From the NCBI GenBank assembly GCA_964582265.1, contig CAZOQT010000023.1:1-17981 (forward strand): a stretch of DNA of 17,981 nt, given 5' to 3'. Positions within the stretch are counted from its first letter, which is position 1. Every line of letters starts with the position of its first letter. Origin of the DNA: JBAZYK01 sp964582265. Lineage in GTDB: Bacteria > Patescibacteriota > Gracilibacteria > UBA1369. The notes beneath the pieces are model-generated. The model was not told where the DNA came from. It did not search any database and was given only the letters and a program-made list of their open reading frames with translations. A program made the position numbers and the translations under genes. Below, piece after piece: positions 7,215-14,554 of the stretch.

Positions 7215-7243
7215 TTTACAGTTTTGAGTGATTTAGCTAAACT
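7215..7243 (+). promoter_or_regulatory. Promoter for the second glycosyltransferase
   Basis: TTTACA (7215-7220; five of six), a 17-base spacer, then TAAACT (7238-7243; four of six). Transcription would begin near 7250, inside the 5' arm of the terminator hairpin. Its own transcript would therefore carry only part of that stem. Confidence 0.45.
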
Positions 7244-7278
7244 AGGAAGGATTTTATTTGAGTAAATCCTTCCTTTTT
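7244..7278 (+). terminator. Rho-independent terminator after the 77-aa gene
   Basis: AGGAAGGATTT (7244-7254) pairs perfectly over 11 bp with AAATCCTTCCT (7264-7274) around a 9-base loop, and a run of five T (7274-7278) follows. It is the clearest terminator in the window. The last T bases are also the start of the TTG codon (7277-7279) of the next gene. Confidence 0.9.
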
Positions 7279-8374
7279 GAAAGTCGCTTTAGTACATGAT
7301 TTTTTAACAAAAATGGGCGGGGCGGAAAGAGTGCTCAAGGTTTTTGCGGATCTATATCCGGATGCGCCGATTTATACGCTTTTGTATGATGAAAAAGTTT
7401 GCGGCCAGGTTTTTCCAAGTGAAAGGGTAAGACCATCTTTTTTACAAAAAATGCCAGCTTTTTTGCGTAATCGGCAAAAGTTTCTTTTTCCATTAATGCC
7501 GCGCGCAATTGAGAGTTTTGATTTAAGCGATTACGATTTGATTTTAAGTTCAAGTGGGGCTTATTCCCATGGGGCGCTTACCTCTTCATCAGCAAAGCAT
7601 GTTTGCTATTGTCATTCGCCAATGCGCTATGCCTGGGATTATAAAAATGAATATTTAAAAGAGCAGCATGCAACCGGGCTTAAAAAATTCTTGATAGAAA
7701 AGTTGATGCTGAATGTCCGCAAATGGGATCAGATTGCGGCAGAAAGGACCGACCATTATATTGCTAATTCAAATCACGTTCGCAAAAGAATTAAAAAATA
7801 TTACCGTCAGGAAGCGGATGTTTTGTATCCGCCGGTGGACACAAAAAGATTTAAACTAACGCCTAAGCACAAGGATTTTTATCTTATTGTATCTACAATT
7901 ACTCCTTATAAAAAAATTGATCTGGCGGTGCAGCTTTTTAATAAAATTGGGAAATATTTAATAGTGATTGGTGGTGGATCTCATCTGGAATACTTAAAGA
8001 ACATTGCAGAGCATAACATAGTATTTTTGGGCTTCCAGGAAGACAAAGTTGTGACTGAATATCTTCAAAATTGTCGAGGTTTTATTTTTCCAGGAGAAGA
8101 AGATTTTGGTATTGCCCCCGTGGAAGCTATGGCTTGTGGCAAGCCAGTTTTGGCTTATGGAAAAGGTGGAGCACTTGAAACAGTAATTCCAGGCGTGACC
8201 GGTGAACATTTTTATCAGCCAACAATTGAATCTATGGAAGACGGTTTGGGACGGATGATAGTTAATGAACCTTTGTACAATCCCGAAAAAATCCGCAAAC
8301 ATGCTATGCAGTATTCAAGTGAAAATTTTGAAACAAGGCTAAAGGAGCTGTTAAAAAAATATGAGGTGGTCTAG
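7277..8374 (+). CDS. GT4-family glycosyltransferase (WbaZ-like) with TTG start
   Basis: A GT-B glycosyltransferase of the type found in O-antigen or exopolysaccharide clusters, probably a mannosyl- or related transferase; the exact sugar is not readable. It opens with KVALVHDFLTKMGGAERVLKVF, the signature of this subgroup (quoted here as KVALVHDFL then GGAERVL at residues 14-20). It then has CYCHSPMRYAWD (about 110-121), ANSNHVRKRI, VLYPPVDTKRF, and the donor-site motif FPGEEDFGIAPVEAMACG. Length 365 aa is normal. TTG 7277 must be the start or very near it: a stop (TGA, 7259-7261) lies six codons upstream, no ATG or GTG lies between, and the next ATG (7313) would remove the conserved first strand. 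The start touches the terminator of the upstream gene. Confidence 0.93.
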   Translation: MKVALVHDFLTKMGGAERVLKVFADLYPDAPIYTLLYDEKVCGQVFPSERVRPSFLQKMPAFLRNRQKFLFPLMPRAIESFDLSDYDLILSSSGAYSHGALTSSSAKHVCYCHSPMRYAWDYKNEYLKEQHATGLKKFLIEKLMLNVRKWDQIAAERTDHYIANSNHVRKRIKKYYRQEADVLYPPVDTKRFKLTPKHKDFYLIVSTITPYKKIDLAVQLFNKIGKYLIVIGGGSHLEYLKNIAEHNIVFLGFQEDKVVTEYLQNCRGFIFPGEEDFGIAPVEAMACGKPVLAYGKGGALETVIPGVTGEHFYQPTIESMEDGLGRMIVNEPLYNPEKIRKHAMQYSSENFETRLKELLKKYEVV

Positions 8375-8379
8375 TTTGT

Positions 8380-8395
8380 CAATTCAATCTTGAAT
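8380..8395. other. AT-rich inverted repeat after the glycosyltransferase stop
   Basis: AATTCAA (8380-8386) and TTGAATT (8389-8395) are perfect complements separated by two bases, 6 bases after the stop. It has no T-run on the plus strand, so terminator function is weakly supported. Confidence 0.3.
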
Positions 8396-8421
8396 TTAAG
8401 CTTACGGTTGCAGGACTGCTT

Positions 8422-8430
8422 TGCTACAAT
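8422..8430 (+). promoter_or_regulatory. Extended -10 promoter candidate for dnaX
   Basis: TGC followed by TACAAT (8425-8430) matches an extended -10 (TGn plus five of six). No good -35 lies upstream. A start near 8437 would give a leader of about 69 nt, containing one ATTAATAATT element (8453-8462) and an AATTGGGA repeat seen at 8428-8435 and 8482-8489. Confidence 0.35.
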
Positions 8431-8505
8431 TGGGACCCGGTTTTAATTAGGAATTAATAATTAAGAATTGGTGGTTGTAATTGGGATTTTAATCAGAAAA
8501 TACTT

Positions 8506-10146
8506 ATGTCACTTTATCGCAAATATCGTCCGCAAAACTTTGCCAATCTGGTGGGCCAGGAACACGTTAGAACTACTATAATAAACGCATTAATAAGCGG
8601 AAATGTTAACCATGCCTATCTTTTTACCGGTCCGCGCGGAACGGGCAAAACTTCTACAGCGCGCCTTTTAGCTAAATCTATAAATTGTGAAAATCTGCAA
8701 AAGAAAGAAGAAAATGGCGCATCATTTGTAGAACCCTGTGAAGCCTGTGACATTTGTAAAGATATTACCGACGGGCGCCTGATTGATTTGATAGAAATTG
8801 ATGCAGCGTCGAATCGCGGCATTGATGAAATTCGTGATCTGCGCGAGAAAATTCAATTTTCACCAACACGCGCTAAAAGCAAAGTGTACATTATAGATGA
8901 AGTGCATATGCTGACTAAAGAGGCGTTTAATGCCCTTTTAAAGACCTTGGAGGAACCACCGTCTCACGTGTTTTTTATTTTGGCGACAACGGAAGTTCAT
9001 AAAATTCCAGAAACTATTTTAAGTCGCTGCCAGAGGTTTGATTTTAAGCGCATTGATGACAAAACATTGCAGGATCGACTAGCCTTTATTGCACGTGAAG
9101 AAAAAATTGACGCGGAAGAGTCCGCATTGGAAATTATTGTGCGCTCAGCGCAGGGTGGACTACGCGATGCGATTGGTTTACTTGAGCAGTTAAATCAAAG
9201 TGGAAAACTGTATTTTAAGCATGTTCAAGAAGTTTTGGGGATAAGTGGAAAAATGAGTTTGGATAATTTATTCGAAGCTTTGAACAAAAAAAATGTTCAG
9301 GCGGGATTGGCGGAGATCCATGCACTTTACCATGAAGGCTATGACCTAAATCAATTTAATAAGGACTTTTTGGAGCTATTAAGAAAAAAAATGCTGGCTA
9401 GTGTAGAAAGCGGACGGACGCAAGAAACGGCTTGGGTATTAAAGCTAATCGGATATTTTCAACAAGCTTATGAGCAAATGCGCTTTAGCACAATCCCACA
9501 GCTACCTTTGGAAGTAGCAATTATTCAAAGCTGTTTGAGTTTGAATGAGGTGGCGGCGCAACCCGCTGCACAACCTGCACAACCTGCACAACCTGCACAA
9601 CCTGCACAACCCGCTGCACAACCTGCAGCTCAGGCAACAGCGCAAGCAGCCCCAAAAGCCGCGACTCAACAGATTGCTGCAAAAGCAGTCCCGACTCAAG
9701 TTATGGCAGAGGCTCCCGCAAAAATTCCTACCCCGATGGTGAAAAGCCCAACTATTGAAAGCGCGCCAAATTTGAATATAGAGCGAAAACACCAAGCCAT
9801 TACAATCACATTGGAGCAACTTAAAAAAGAATGGCCACGTGTACTTGATAAGCTAAAAACATCAATCGGCAAGCGAACAATTGGCACAGGAAAAATTTTA
9901 TCATTAGAAAATAATGAACTTAAAATTAGCTTCCAAACGCAATTTCACTTCAGCAAAATAAAAGAAACAAATGTACTTGTGGATATAGAAGAAGCGCTTG
10001 CAAGCGTTTTTCAAACAACTATAAAATTCAGTCCTTTATTGGCCGAGATGACAAAAACAATTGCCAGTGATAATGATCCGGAAATAACTGAAGAAGATGC
10101 CTCAAAATTGCTGGAGGTTTTTGGGGGCGAGTTAGTGGAAGATTAA
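8506..10146 (+). CDS. dnaX: DNA polymerase III subunit gamma/tau (clamp loader ATPase)
   Basis: The clamp-loader motor that loads the sliding clamp and holds polymerase III cores. The AAA+ module opens SLYRKYRPQNFANLVGQ. It carries Walker A GPRGTGKT (42-49), a zinc module with Cys at 61, 78, 81 and 84, Walker B with DEVH (131-134), and the SRC sensor motif (173-175). Domain III follows to about residue 345. Then comes a low-complexity Ala/Pro/Gln linker of about 50 residues, built partly from five exact 9-bp repeats encoding AQP (9568-9612). A C-terminal tau-like domain (about 425-546) follows the linker. Length 546 aa is usual for a full tau form. I see no correctly phased frameshift heptamer with supporting signals for a separate gamma product. 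It is convergent with ligA. Confidence 0.97.
   Translation: MSLYRKYRPQNFANLVGQEHVRTTIINALISGNVNHAYLFTGPRGTGKTSTARLLAKSINCENLQKKEENGASFVEPCEACDICKDITDGRLIDLIEIDAASNRGIDEIRDLREKIQFSPTRAKSKVYIIDEVHMLTKEAFNALLKTLEEPPSHVFFILATTEVHKIPETILSRCQRFDFKRIDDKTLQDRLAFIAREEKIDAEESALEIIVRSAQGGLRDAIGLLEQLNQSGKLYFKHVQEVLGISGKMSLDNLFEALNKKNVQAGLAEIHALYHEGYDLNQFNKDFLELLRKKMLASVESGRTQETAWVLKLIGYFQQAYEQMRFSTIPQLPLEVAIIQSCLSLNEVAAQPAAQPAQPAQPAQPAQPAAQPAAQATAQAAPKAATQQIAAKAVPTQVMAEAPAKIPTPMVKSPTIESAPNLNIERKHQAITITLEQLKKEWPRVLDKLKTSIGKRTIGTGKILSLENNELKISFQTQFHFSKIKETNVLVDIEEALASVFQTTIKFSPLLAEMTKTIASDNDPEITEEDASKLLEVFGGELVED
9568..9624 (+). repeat. Tandem 9-bp repeat (GCACAACCT) inside dnaX
   Basis: GCACAACCT occurs four times in succession at 9568-9603, a fifth with a final C at 9604-9612, then GCT, then a sixth at 9616-9624. 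All are in frame and encode Ala-Gln-Pro. Near-identity at the DNA level suggests recent slippage expansion; copy number may vary between strains. Confidence 0.9.
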
Positions 10147-10149
10147 GCC

Positions 10150-10163
10150 ATTTTGAGCAAAAT
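10150..10163. other. Small inverted repeat between convergent dnaX and ligA
   Basis: ATTTTG (10150-10155) and CAAAAT (10158-10163) flank two bases in the 21-base gap between the two stop codons. It is a weak candidate for a shared terminator; no clear T-run follows on either strand. Confidence 0.25.
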
Positions 10164-10167
10164 AATC

Positions 10168-12252
10168 TTAGCCTTCTTGCAGTAAGCTTATAAACTCCTG
10201 CTCGTTTAAAATTGTTACTCCCAGCTTTTTTGCGTTGTCATATTTGCTGCCAGGATTTTCTCCACAGACTACGTAGTTAGTTTTTGCGCTTACAGCTCCC
10301 TGAATTTTACCGCCATGTTCGCGAATTTTCTTTTTAGCTTCATCACGTCCCATAGTGATTAGAGTGCCGGTAATAACAAAATTTTTGCCAACAAATTTGT
10401 TAGATGCGGAAATGGTTTCTTTGCTTAAAACCACTCCAACTTCTTCCAACTTTTTAAGTAGATCGATATTTTTTTCGTTATTGAACCAATTCATAATTTC
10501 CTTTGCCACTACATCGCCAAAACCATCCATTTCTTGCAATTTTTCTACGGTAAAGCGGTGCATCAATAAAATCAACCCTGCGATTGATAGATTTTCGTGA
10601 TGGATATTGGGCCCGTCTTCAATATGATGTGGTTGCGCGTTTTGGTGATTCTGGTGAGTAAATTCAGCCTCTATAAAATGTGCCAGTTCTTGAGCTGTTT
10701 CTTCGCCAACGTGACGAATCCCAATCGCAAACAAAAACTGTGCGAGTGAAACATTTTTTGATTTTTGAATTGCTGTTACCACGTTTTCTGAACGTTTTTC
10801 TTTAAATAGCGGCAAACTCAAAAAATCGTCCTGGGTAAGGGCAAAAATATCGGCAGGATCATCCACCAAACCGGCCTCCAATAGTTGATCAACAATTTTT
10901 TCACCAAGGCCATCAATATTAAAAGCGGTAACAAAATGAATGAATTTTTCTCGATCCTGAGCAAAACAATCCGGGTTAGTACAGCGGTGTGCGGATTCTC
11001 CATCCATTCTCACAACTTCTGACCCACAAATTGGGCAATTCTTTGGGAAGTGAAATTCCTTTTCATGACCAGTGCGCAAATCCTTTAAAACTGCTACAAC
11101 TTCTGGAATTACGTCTCCCGCTTTTTGAATAATTACTGTGTCACCTATCTTTATATCCTTGCGCGCAATTTCATCTTCATTGTGCAGAGTAGCGCGAGAA
11201 ATCATCGAACCAGCCACACGAACTGGTCGCAGTACGGCCACTGGCGTTAATGCGCCTGTTCTTCCAACCTGCACATGAATGTCTAGAACCTGCGTGGTGG
11301 TTTGTTCTGCCGGAAATTTGTAAGCGATGGCGTAACGTGGTGCCTTTGCGGTAAAGCCCATGGCTTGTTGCTGAGCTTTATCGTTCACCTTAATTACAAT
11401 TCCATCGATTTCATAAGGCAACTTTTCGCGTTTTTCTTTCCATTTACTTAAAAAATCAATCACGCCATCAATCGTTTCAAAAAATTCATAATGTTTGTTA
11501 ACAGGAAGGCCCAAATCCTGGAATTTTTCCAAAATATGCTGTTGTGTTTTTGGTGGATTTTTTAAATTATTTTGTCCAAGCTCATAAAAAAACATAGAAA
11601 GATTGCGAGCAGCCGTGATACTTGGATCAAGCTGGCGAACGCTTCCTGCTGCGGCATTACGCGGATTGGCAAATACTTCTTCGTTACGTCGCTTTTGTTC
11701 TTCGTTAAGGCGCTGAAAACTTTCTTTGGGCATATAAACTTCACCAGAAACTTCCAAATCAACTTCTTCGTTTAGCTCCAAAGGAACAGCTTCAATGGTG
11801 CGAACAGCGTGAGTTATGTCCTCCCCTTCTATGCCGTTTCCACGTGTAATTGCACGGAAAAATTTACCATTTTGATAATGAATGGTTATGTTTAAGCCAT
11901 CAATTTTAAGCTCACAAACAAAATTAATTTTTTGAGTTGGGATCAGTTTGGAAATTCTTTCAGCCCAGTCACGAACATCCTCATGAGAAAAGGCATCTGT
12001 AAGGCTTTTTTTGGGTGTGAGATGTTTTATTTTCTCGAATCTTTCTGAAAGCACACTACCAACTCTTTGCGTTGGTGAGTCCGGCGTGATAAATTCGGGA
12101 TGACGTTCTTCAAGTGTCTTTAGCTCTTGTTTAAGCGAATCACGTACTGATTCACTTACTTCGGACTTATCCAGAACAAAATATTGGTAATTTAGTTCTT
12201 TAATTTTTTCGCGCAGCTTTTGAATGCGCTCTTTGGCCTCCTTTTTGTCCAT
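10168..12252 (-). CDS. ligA: NAD-dependent DNA ligase LigA
   Basis: Seals nicks in replication and repair using NAD+. Domain order is complete. An N-terminal NMN-binding Ia region is followed by the adenylation motif ELKIDGLN, whose Lys116 is the AMP-linked residue. Then come TRGNGIEGEDIT, NPRNAAAGSVRQLD, YEIDGIVIKV and the OB domain (GRTGALTPVAVL, SRATLHNEDEI, IQKAGDVIPEV). The four-Cys zinc finger runs CPICGS to NPDC, with HhH repeats and a BRCT domain (KNFVITGTL ... NYVVCGENPGSK) after it. From ATG 12252 it is 694 aa. An upstream in-frame TTG at 12294 is rejected because the -10 box overlaps it. Oddity: a His/Asn-rich insertion (THQNHQNAQPHH and following) sits in the HhH region. Convergent with dnaX. 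Confidence 0.97.
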   Translation of the reverse strand: MDKKEAKERIQKLREKIKELNYQYFVLDKSEVSESVRDSLKQELKTLEERHPEFITPDSPTQRVGSVLSERFEKIKHLTPKKSLTDAFSHEDVRDWAERISKLIPTQKINFVCELKIDGLNITIHYQNGKFFRAITRGNGIEGEDITHAVRTIEAVPLELNEEVDLEVSGEVYMPKESFQRLNEEQKRRNEEVFANPRNAAAGSVRQLDPSITAARNLSMFFYELGQNNLKNPPKTQQHILEKFQDLGLPVNKHYEFFETIDGVIDFLSKWKEKREKLPYEIDGIVIKVNDKAQQQAMGFTAKAPRYAIAYKFPAEQTTTQVLDIHVQVGRTGALTPVAVLRPVRVAGSMISRATLHNEDEIARKDIKIGDTVIIQKAGDVIPEVVAVLKDLRTGHEKEFHFPKNCPICGSEVVRMDGESAHRCTNPDCFAQDREKFIHFVTAFNIDGLGEKIVDQLLEAGLVDDPADIFALTQDDFLSLPLFKEKRSENVVTAIQKSKNVSLAQFLFAIGIRHVGEETAQELAHFIEAEFTHQNHQNAQPHHIEDGPNIHHENLSIAGLILLMHRFTVEKLQEMDGFGDVVAKEIMNWFNNEKNIDLLKKLEEVGVVLSKETISASNKFVGKNFVITGTLITMGRDEAKKKIREHGGKIQGAVSAKTNYVVCGENPGSKYDNAKKLGVTILNEQEFISLLQEG

Positions 12253-12285
12253 TTGAGGTGTTTTTATTAATAAACTACCTTGAAG

Positions 12286-12314
12286 ATCATACAATTTTCA
12301 TTATTTGGCGTCAA
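12286..12314 (-). promoter_or_regulatory. Strong ligA promoter
   Basis: Minus-strand TTGACG (12309-12314; five of six), 17 bases, then TATGAT (12286-12291; five of six). Start near 12279, leader about 27 nt. It fixes the ligA start at 12252. A small inverted repeat, ACCTC/GAGGT (12316-12320/12325-12329), lies just upstream of the -35. Confidence 0.7.
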
Positions 12315-12431
12315 CACCTCCGCAGAGGTAAGCCATTATCTAAGTATTCATTACGTGATCTTAAATGAACGCAAAAGGTGGCATTTTAGGCTGTTTTGTG
12401 CTAAAATATTATGAAATATTAAAACAAAAAT

Positions 12432-12836
12432 ATGGCTGACCAAAATGATCAAAATCAAAATAAATTGCCTCAGCAGGATGCAGTTATAAGCGAAGAGGTG
12501 CAGCAAATGCTAAATCAACCCCTAACGCATGATGGGGACCTGGATCCAAAAGATCAGGAATTTTTAGCTATGTTGATGGAAAAAGTAGATCAAGGAGAAA
12601 TCAATCTTTATCGCCCTTCTACGCTCATAAATTACGCAGTGTACGATAAATTAAGCCCCGAACTGCAGGTAAAAGTGGAAGTGGATGCATTCAATTTACT
12701 GGCTACCGTGCGCAATATTAGAGCACTATGGAATATGGGAAATCGAAATACTTATCAAATTGAAAATCTTACGCAAAAAATACGTCTAACCAAAGAAAGA
12801 TTGGAAATAGTGGAAGGTGATGTTTACATAATTTAA
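12432..12836 (+). CDS. Small soluble helical protein of unknown function (134 aa)
   Basis: Not recognised. The first about 15 residues (MADQNDQNQNKLPQQD) are polar and disordered. The rest looks mostly helical: DPKDQEFLAMLMEKVDQGEI, then LYRPSTLINYAVYDKLSPE, then FNLLATVRNIRALWN, and a C-terminal YQIENLTQKIRLTKERLE. There is no signal peptide, membrane helix or catalytic motif that I can identify. The start region (TTAAAACAAAAAT then ATGGC) is identical to that of the gene at 14061 and close to that of the gene at 566. It ends 7 bases before the next gene, so the two are probably co-transcribed. A -10-like TATTAT lies at 12407-12412 without a good -35. Likely cytoplasmic; possibly a partner of the next gene product. 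Confidence 0.82.
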   Translation: MADQNDQNQNKLPQQDAVISEEVQQMLNQPLTHDGDLDPKDQEFLAMLMEKVDQGEINLYRPSTLINYAVYDKLSPELQVKVEVDAFNLLATVRNIRALWNMGNRNTYQIENLTQKIRLTKERLEIVEGDVYII

Positions 12837-12843
12837 AGTTAAT

Positions 12844-14008
12844 ATGCCCGGTGAATTAGAAAACAGCATAGGAAAAATCACTAAAACAGAGGATAAAGCT
12901 ACGCTTGATGCTGTTTTAACTGTTGAAGAACGTAAAAATCTGGAAAGCGAAAGACGCATTAAGCAATCATTAAAGAGGCTGGAAGTTAAAATTGATGCCC
13001 ACGTAAAAAACGCAGCGGCATTTCATGAGATCATCCGTGAAGTTGAAATAGCCAAAAAATTGGCTGCNNNNNNNNNNNNNNNNNNNNNNNNNNNNNNNNN
13101 NNNNNNNNNNNNNNNNNNNNNNNAAAATTAAAAATAATGAAAGTTTTAATCAAAGGCTGACCTCCATTGAATCCAGAATCCAAACTGCAGAAAGCAGCCA
13201 AGATGCATTAATTATTGAAAAAGATTTAGCCCAGCTTGAAAGCGAGGTAAATCAGGTTCCGGCAGCGCCAACACAGGCTCCTCCAGCTGCACAACCAGCG
13301 CAGCCACAAGCTCCAGCGGCAACACCTGCGGCACCTGCTCCTACTGCCGCTCCGGTGGCTCCAGTAACCCCCGCAGCAGCACCTGCTGAACCGGCTACGC
13401 CTGCCGCTGCGCCAACTACTCCAGATAGTGATCCAACTCCAAATGAACCGGATGGATTACTTGATAAGCTAGTGCCAAAAAATGGCATTCCAGATCAGCT
13501 TAAAAAATCACTGGATGAAATTGGGAATATTAAATTAATCGGTCCGCTGATTTTGTCATTTTTCTTTTCTAAAAAAGTGCTCAATCAACTTGGATATAAG
13601 GCTGCAGATTTAAATTTGGATGGTTTGCTTGGTCAAATGGGTCTGGATAAAAAGGGGGCTCCGGACGTAAAAAAAGAAGTTCAAGAAAAAATTTTCCCAA
13701 ATGATTTTGGGGTAAAAGTAGACGCCAAACATAACGAAGCTTTTGTCGCAGAGCGCCTTAAGTTTTTAAGCACAAAAAAAATTGGTGATTTGCTAAAAGA
13801 AGATCATGCTCCAACTGAAAATGGAAATCTTTTATATACTGATGAAGAATGGGCAAATATAAAAAAATTGATCGAAGAAAATAAGAAAAATGCAGGTGGC
13901 GTGGACGTGTCTAAAGATACTGTTTTTGAATTTGTGGTAAGAGTTCAAGGTGGTTCTGGCAATAAATGGGCAGGACTAGATAAATTAAACCTTAAACAAT
14001 CCAATTAA
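12844..14008 (+). CDS. Coiled-coil / Ala-Pro-rich linker protein of unknown function, interrupted by assembly gap
   Basis: Not recognised. Before the Ns there are 74 codons of charged helical sequence (VEERKNLESERRIKQSLKRL). After the Ns the frame continues from 13124 as coiled coil (FNQRLTSIESRIQ), then a roughly 60-residue Ala/Pro/Thr/Gln linker (about 13255-13440), then a C-terminal domain of about 190 residues. That domain holds a short hydrophobic stretch (LIGPLILSFFF, about 13540-13570) and a predicted strand FEFVVRV near the end. The two halves are offset by one base across the 56 Ns. The same type of sequence on both sides and an open frame from the gap edge favour a single gene with a mis-sized gap. 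No signal peptide. It follows the 12432 gene by 7 bases. Confidence 0.75.
13068..13123. other. Assembly gap (56 Ns)
   Basis: A run of 56 unknown bases within the coding region of the 12844-14008 gene. For the flanking frames to join, the true length must be one more than a multiple of three (for example 55 or 58), so the drawn size is only an estimate. Confidence 1.
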
Positions 14009-14038
14009 TTGCGACTAATAACCAACTCCTGATATAAT
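14009..14038 (+). promoter_or_regulatory. Promoter for the gene at 14061
   Basis: TTGCGA (14009-14014), 18 bases, then perfect TATAAT (14033-14038). It begins directly after the stop codon of the previous gene. Start near 14045 gives a leader of about 16 nt, largely the TTTAAAACAAAAAT element. Confidence 0.6.
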
Positions 14039-14060
14039 AATAAAGCTTTAAAACAAAAAT

Positions 14061-14531
14061 ATGGCGGATGATCTACAAATAAAACCAGCCCAAACTCAAC
14101 AGCAGGCCACATCCGTGGCTCAAACTGCGCAAACCGCACAGGATAACACAAGTTATACAGCTGCTTCTGGCAAAACTTATTCAGTTCCAGAAATGGTTAG
14201 GACCAAATTCCCGGACTTGGTTCAATTAATCAAGGAAACTGAATCCATGAATGACGAAGAACGTGAATATTGGTTCCAAATCATGCCAATTATGACGGAA
14301 GAGCAAATTAAAAAATTCCGTGATATTTTGGTAAACGAAAAAGATCAACTTTCAAAATTGGATAAAGAATATGAAGAAGAGCTAAACAAACTAAATGAAA
14401 AGCATATGATCGAATGGAAAGAGTTTGAAACCAAAGAAAAGCGCAAGGCATTGAATCAGGCTGAACAAAAGTCCAAAGCCGAAGAACAAGCCACAGAAGA
14501 AGATCTATTAAAGAGACTGAGCCAGGTTTAA
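14061..14531 (+). CDS. Coiled-coil protein of unknown function, paralogue of the gene at 1-566
   Basis: Not a family I can name. The first about 40 residues are Gln/Thr/Ala-rich and disordered. Residues 62-123 align without gaps to residues 115-176 of the protein encoded at 1-566. Shared positions include a Pro, a Gln-Ile/Val pair, E..L repeats, LxKL, and H-x2-E-W-x3-E (HMIEWKEFE here, HYDEWMDLE there). I count about 15 identities in 62, with many conservative changes. The C-terminus is a Lys/Glu-rich helix ending KRLSQV. There is no membrane segment or signal peptide. It has its own promoter and the shared ATGGC start element. It converges on the sortase gene with an 11-base gap. Probably a cytoplasmic scaffold or adaptor; that is only inference. 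Confidence 0.85.
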   Translation: MADDLQIKPAQTQQQATSVAQTAQTAQDNTSYTAASGKTYSVPEMVRTKFPDLVQLIKETESMNDEEREYWFQIMPIMTEEQIKKFRDILVNEKDQLSKLDKEYEEELNKLNEKHMIEWKEFETKEKRKALNQAEQKSKAEEQATEEDLLKRLSQV

Positions 14532-14533
14532 TT

Positions 14534-14554
14534 AACAATTAATTAATAATTGTT
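14534..14554. terminator. Palindrome at convergent junction, possible bidirectional terminator
   Basis: AACAATTA (14534-14541) and TAATTGTT (14547-14554) are perfect 8-bp complements around ATTAA, covering the stop codons of both convergent genes. The stem is almost all A-T and no long T-run follows, so it would be weak. It contains an ATTAATAATT copy (14542-14551). Confidence 0.35.

Noticed and set aside
9382..9392. A-run in dnaX phased as A AAA AAA, a possible -1 frameshift site
   Set aside because: Such A-runs are common in this AT-rich DNA. I see no supporting upstream SD-like stimulator or strong downstream hairpin, and the site lies in domain III rather than after it.
9545..9742. Plus-strand frame rich in Leu-His-Asn repeats inside dnaX
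   Set aside because: It is the off-frame reading of the AQP tandem repeat; the dnaX frame has full domain support.
12253..12294. TTG start for LigA adding 14 residues
   Set aside because: The -10 hexamer TATGAT (12286-12291) covers this codon, so the transcript would begin after it. ATG 12252 matches LigA starts.
13252..13488. Minus-strand Gly/Ala-rich frame opposite the 12844 gene
   Set aside because: It is the antisense of the Ala/Pro linker codons, with no start signals or domain content.
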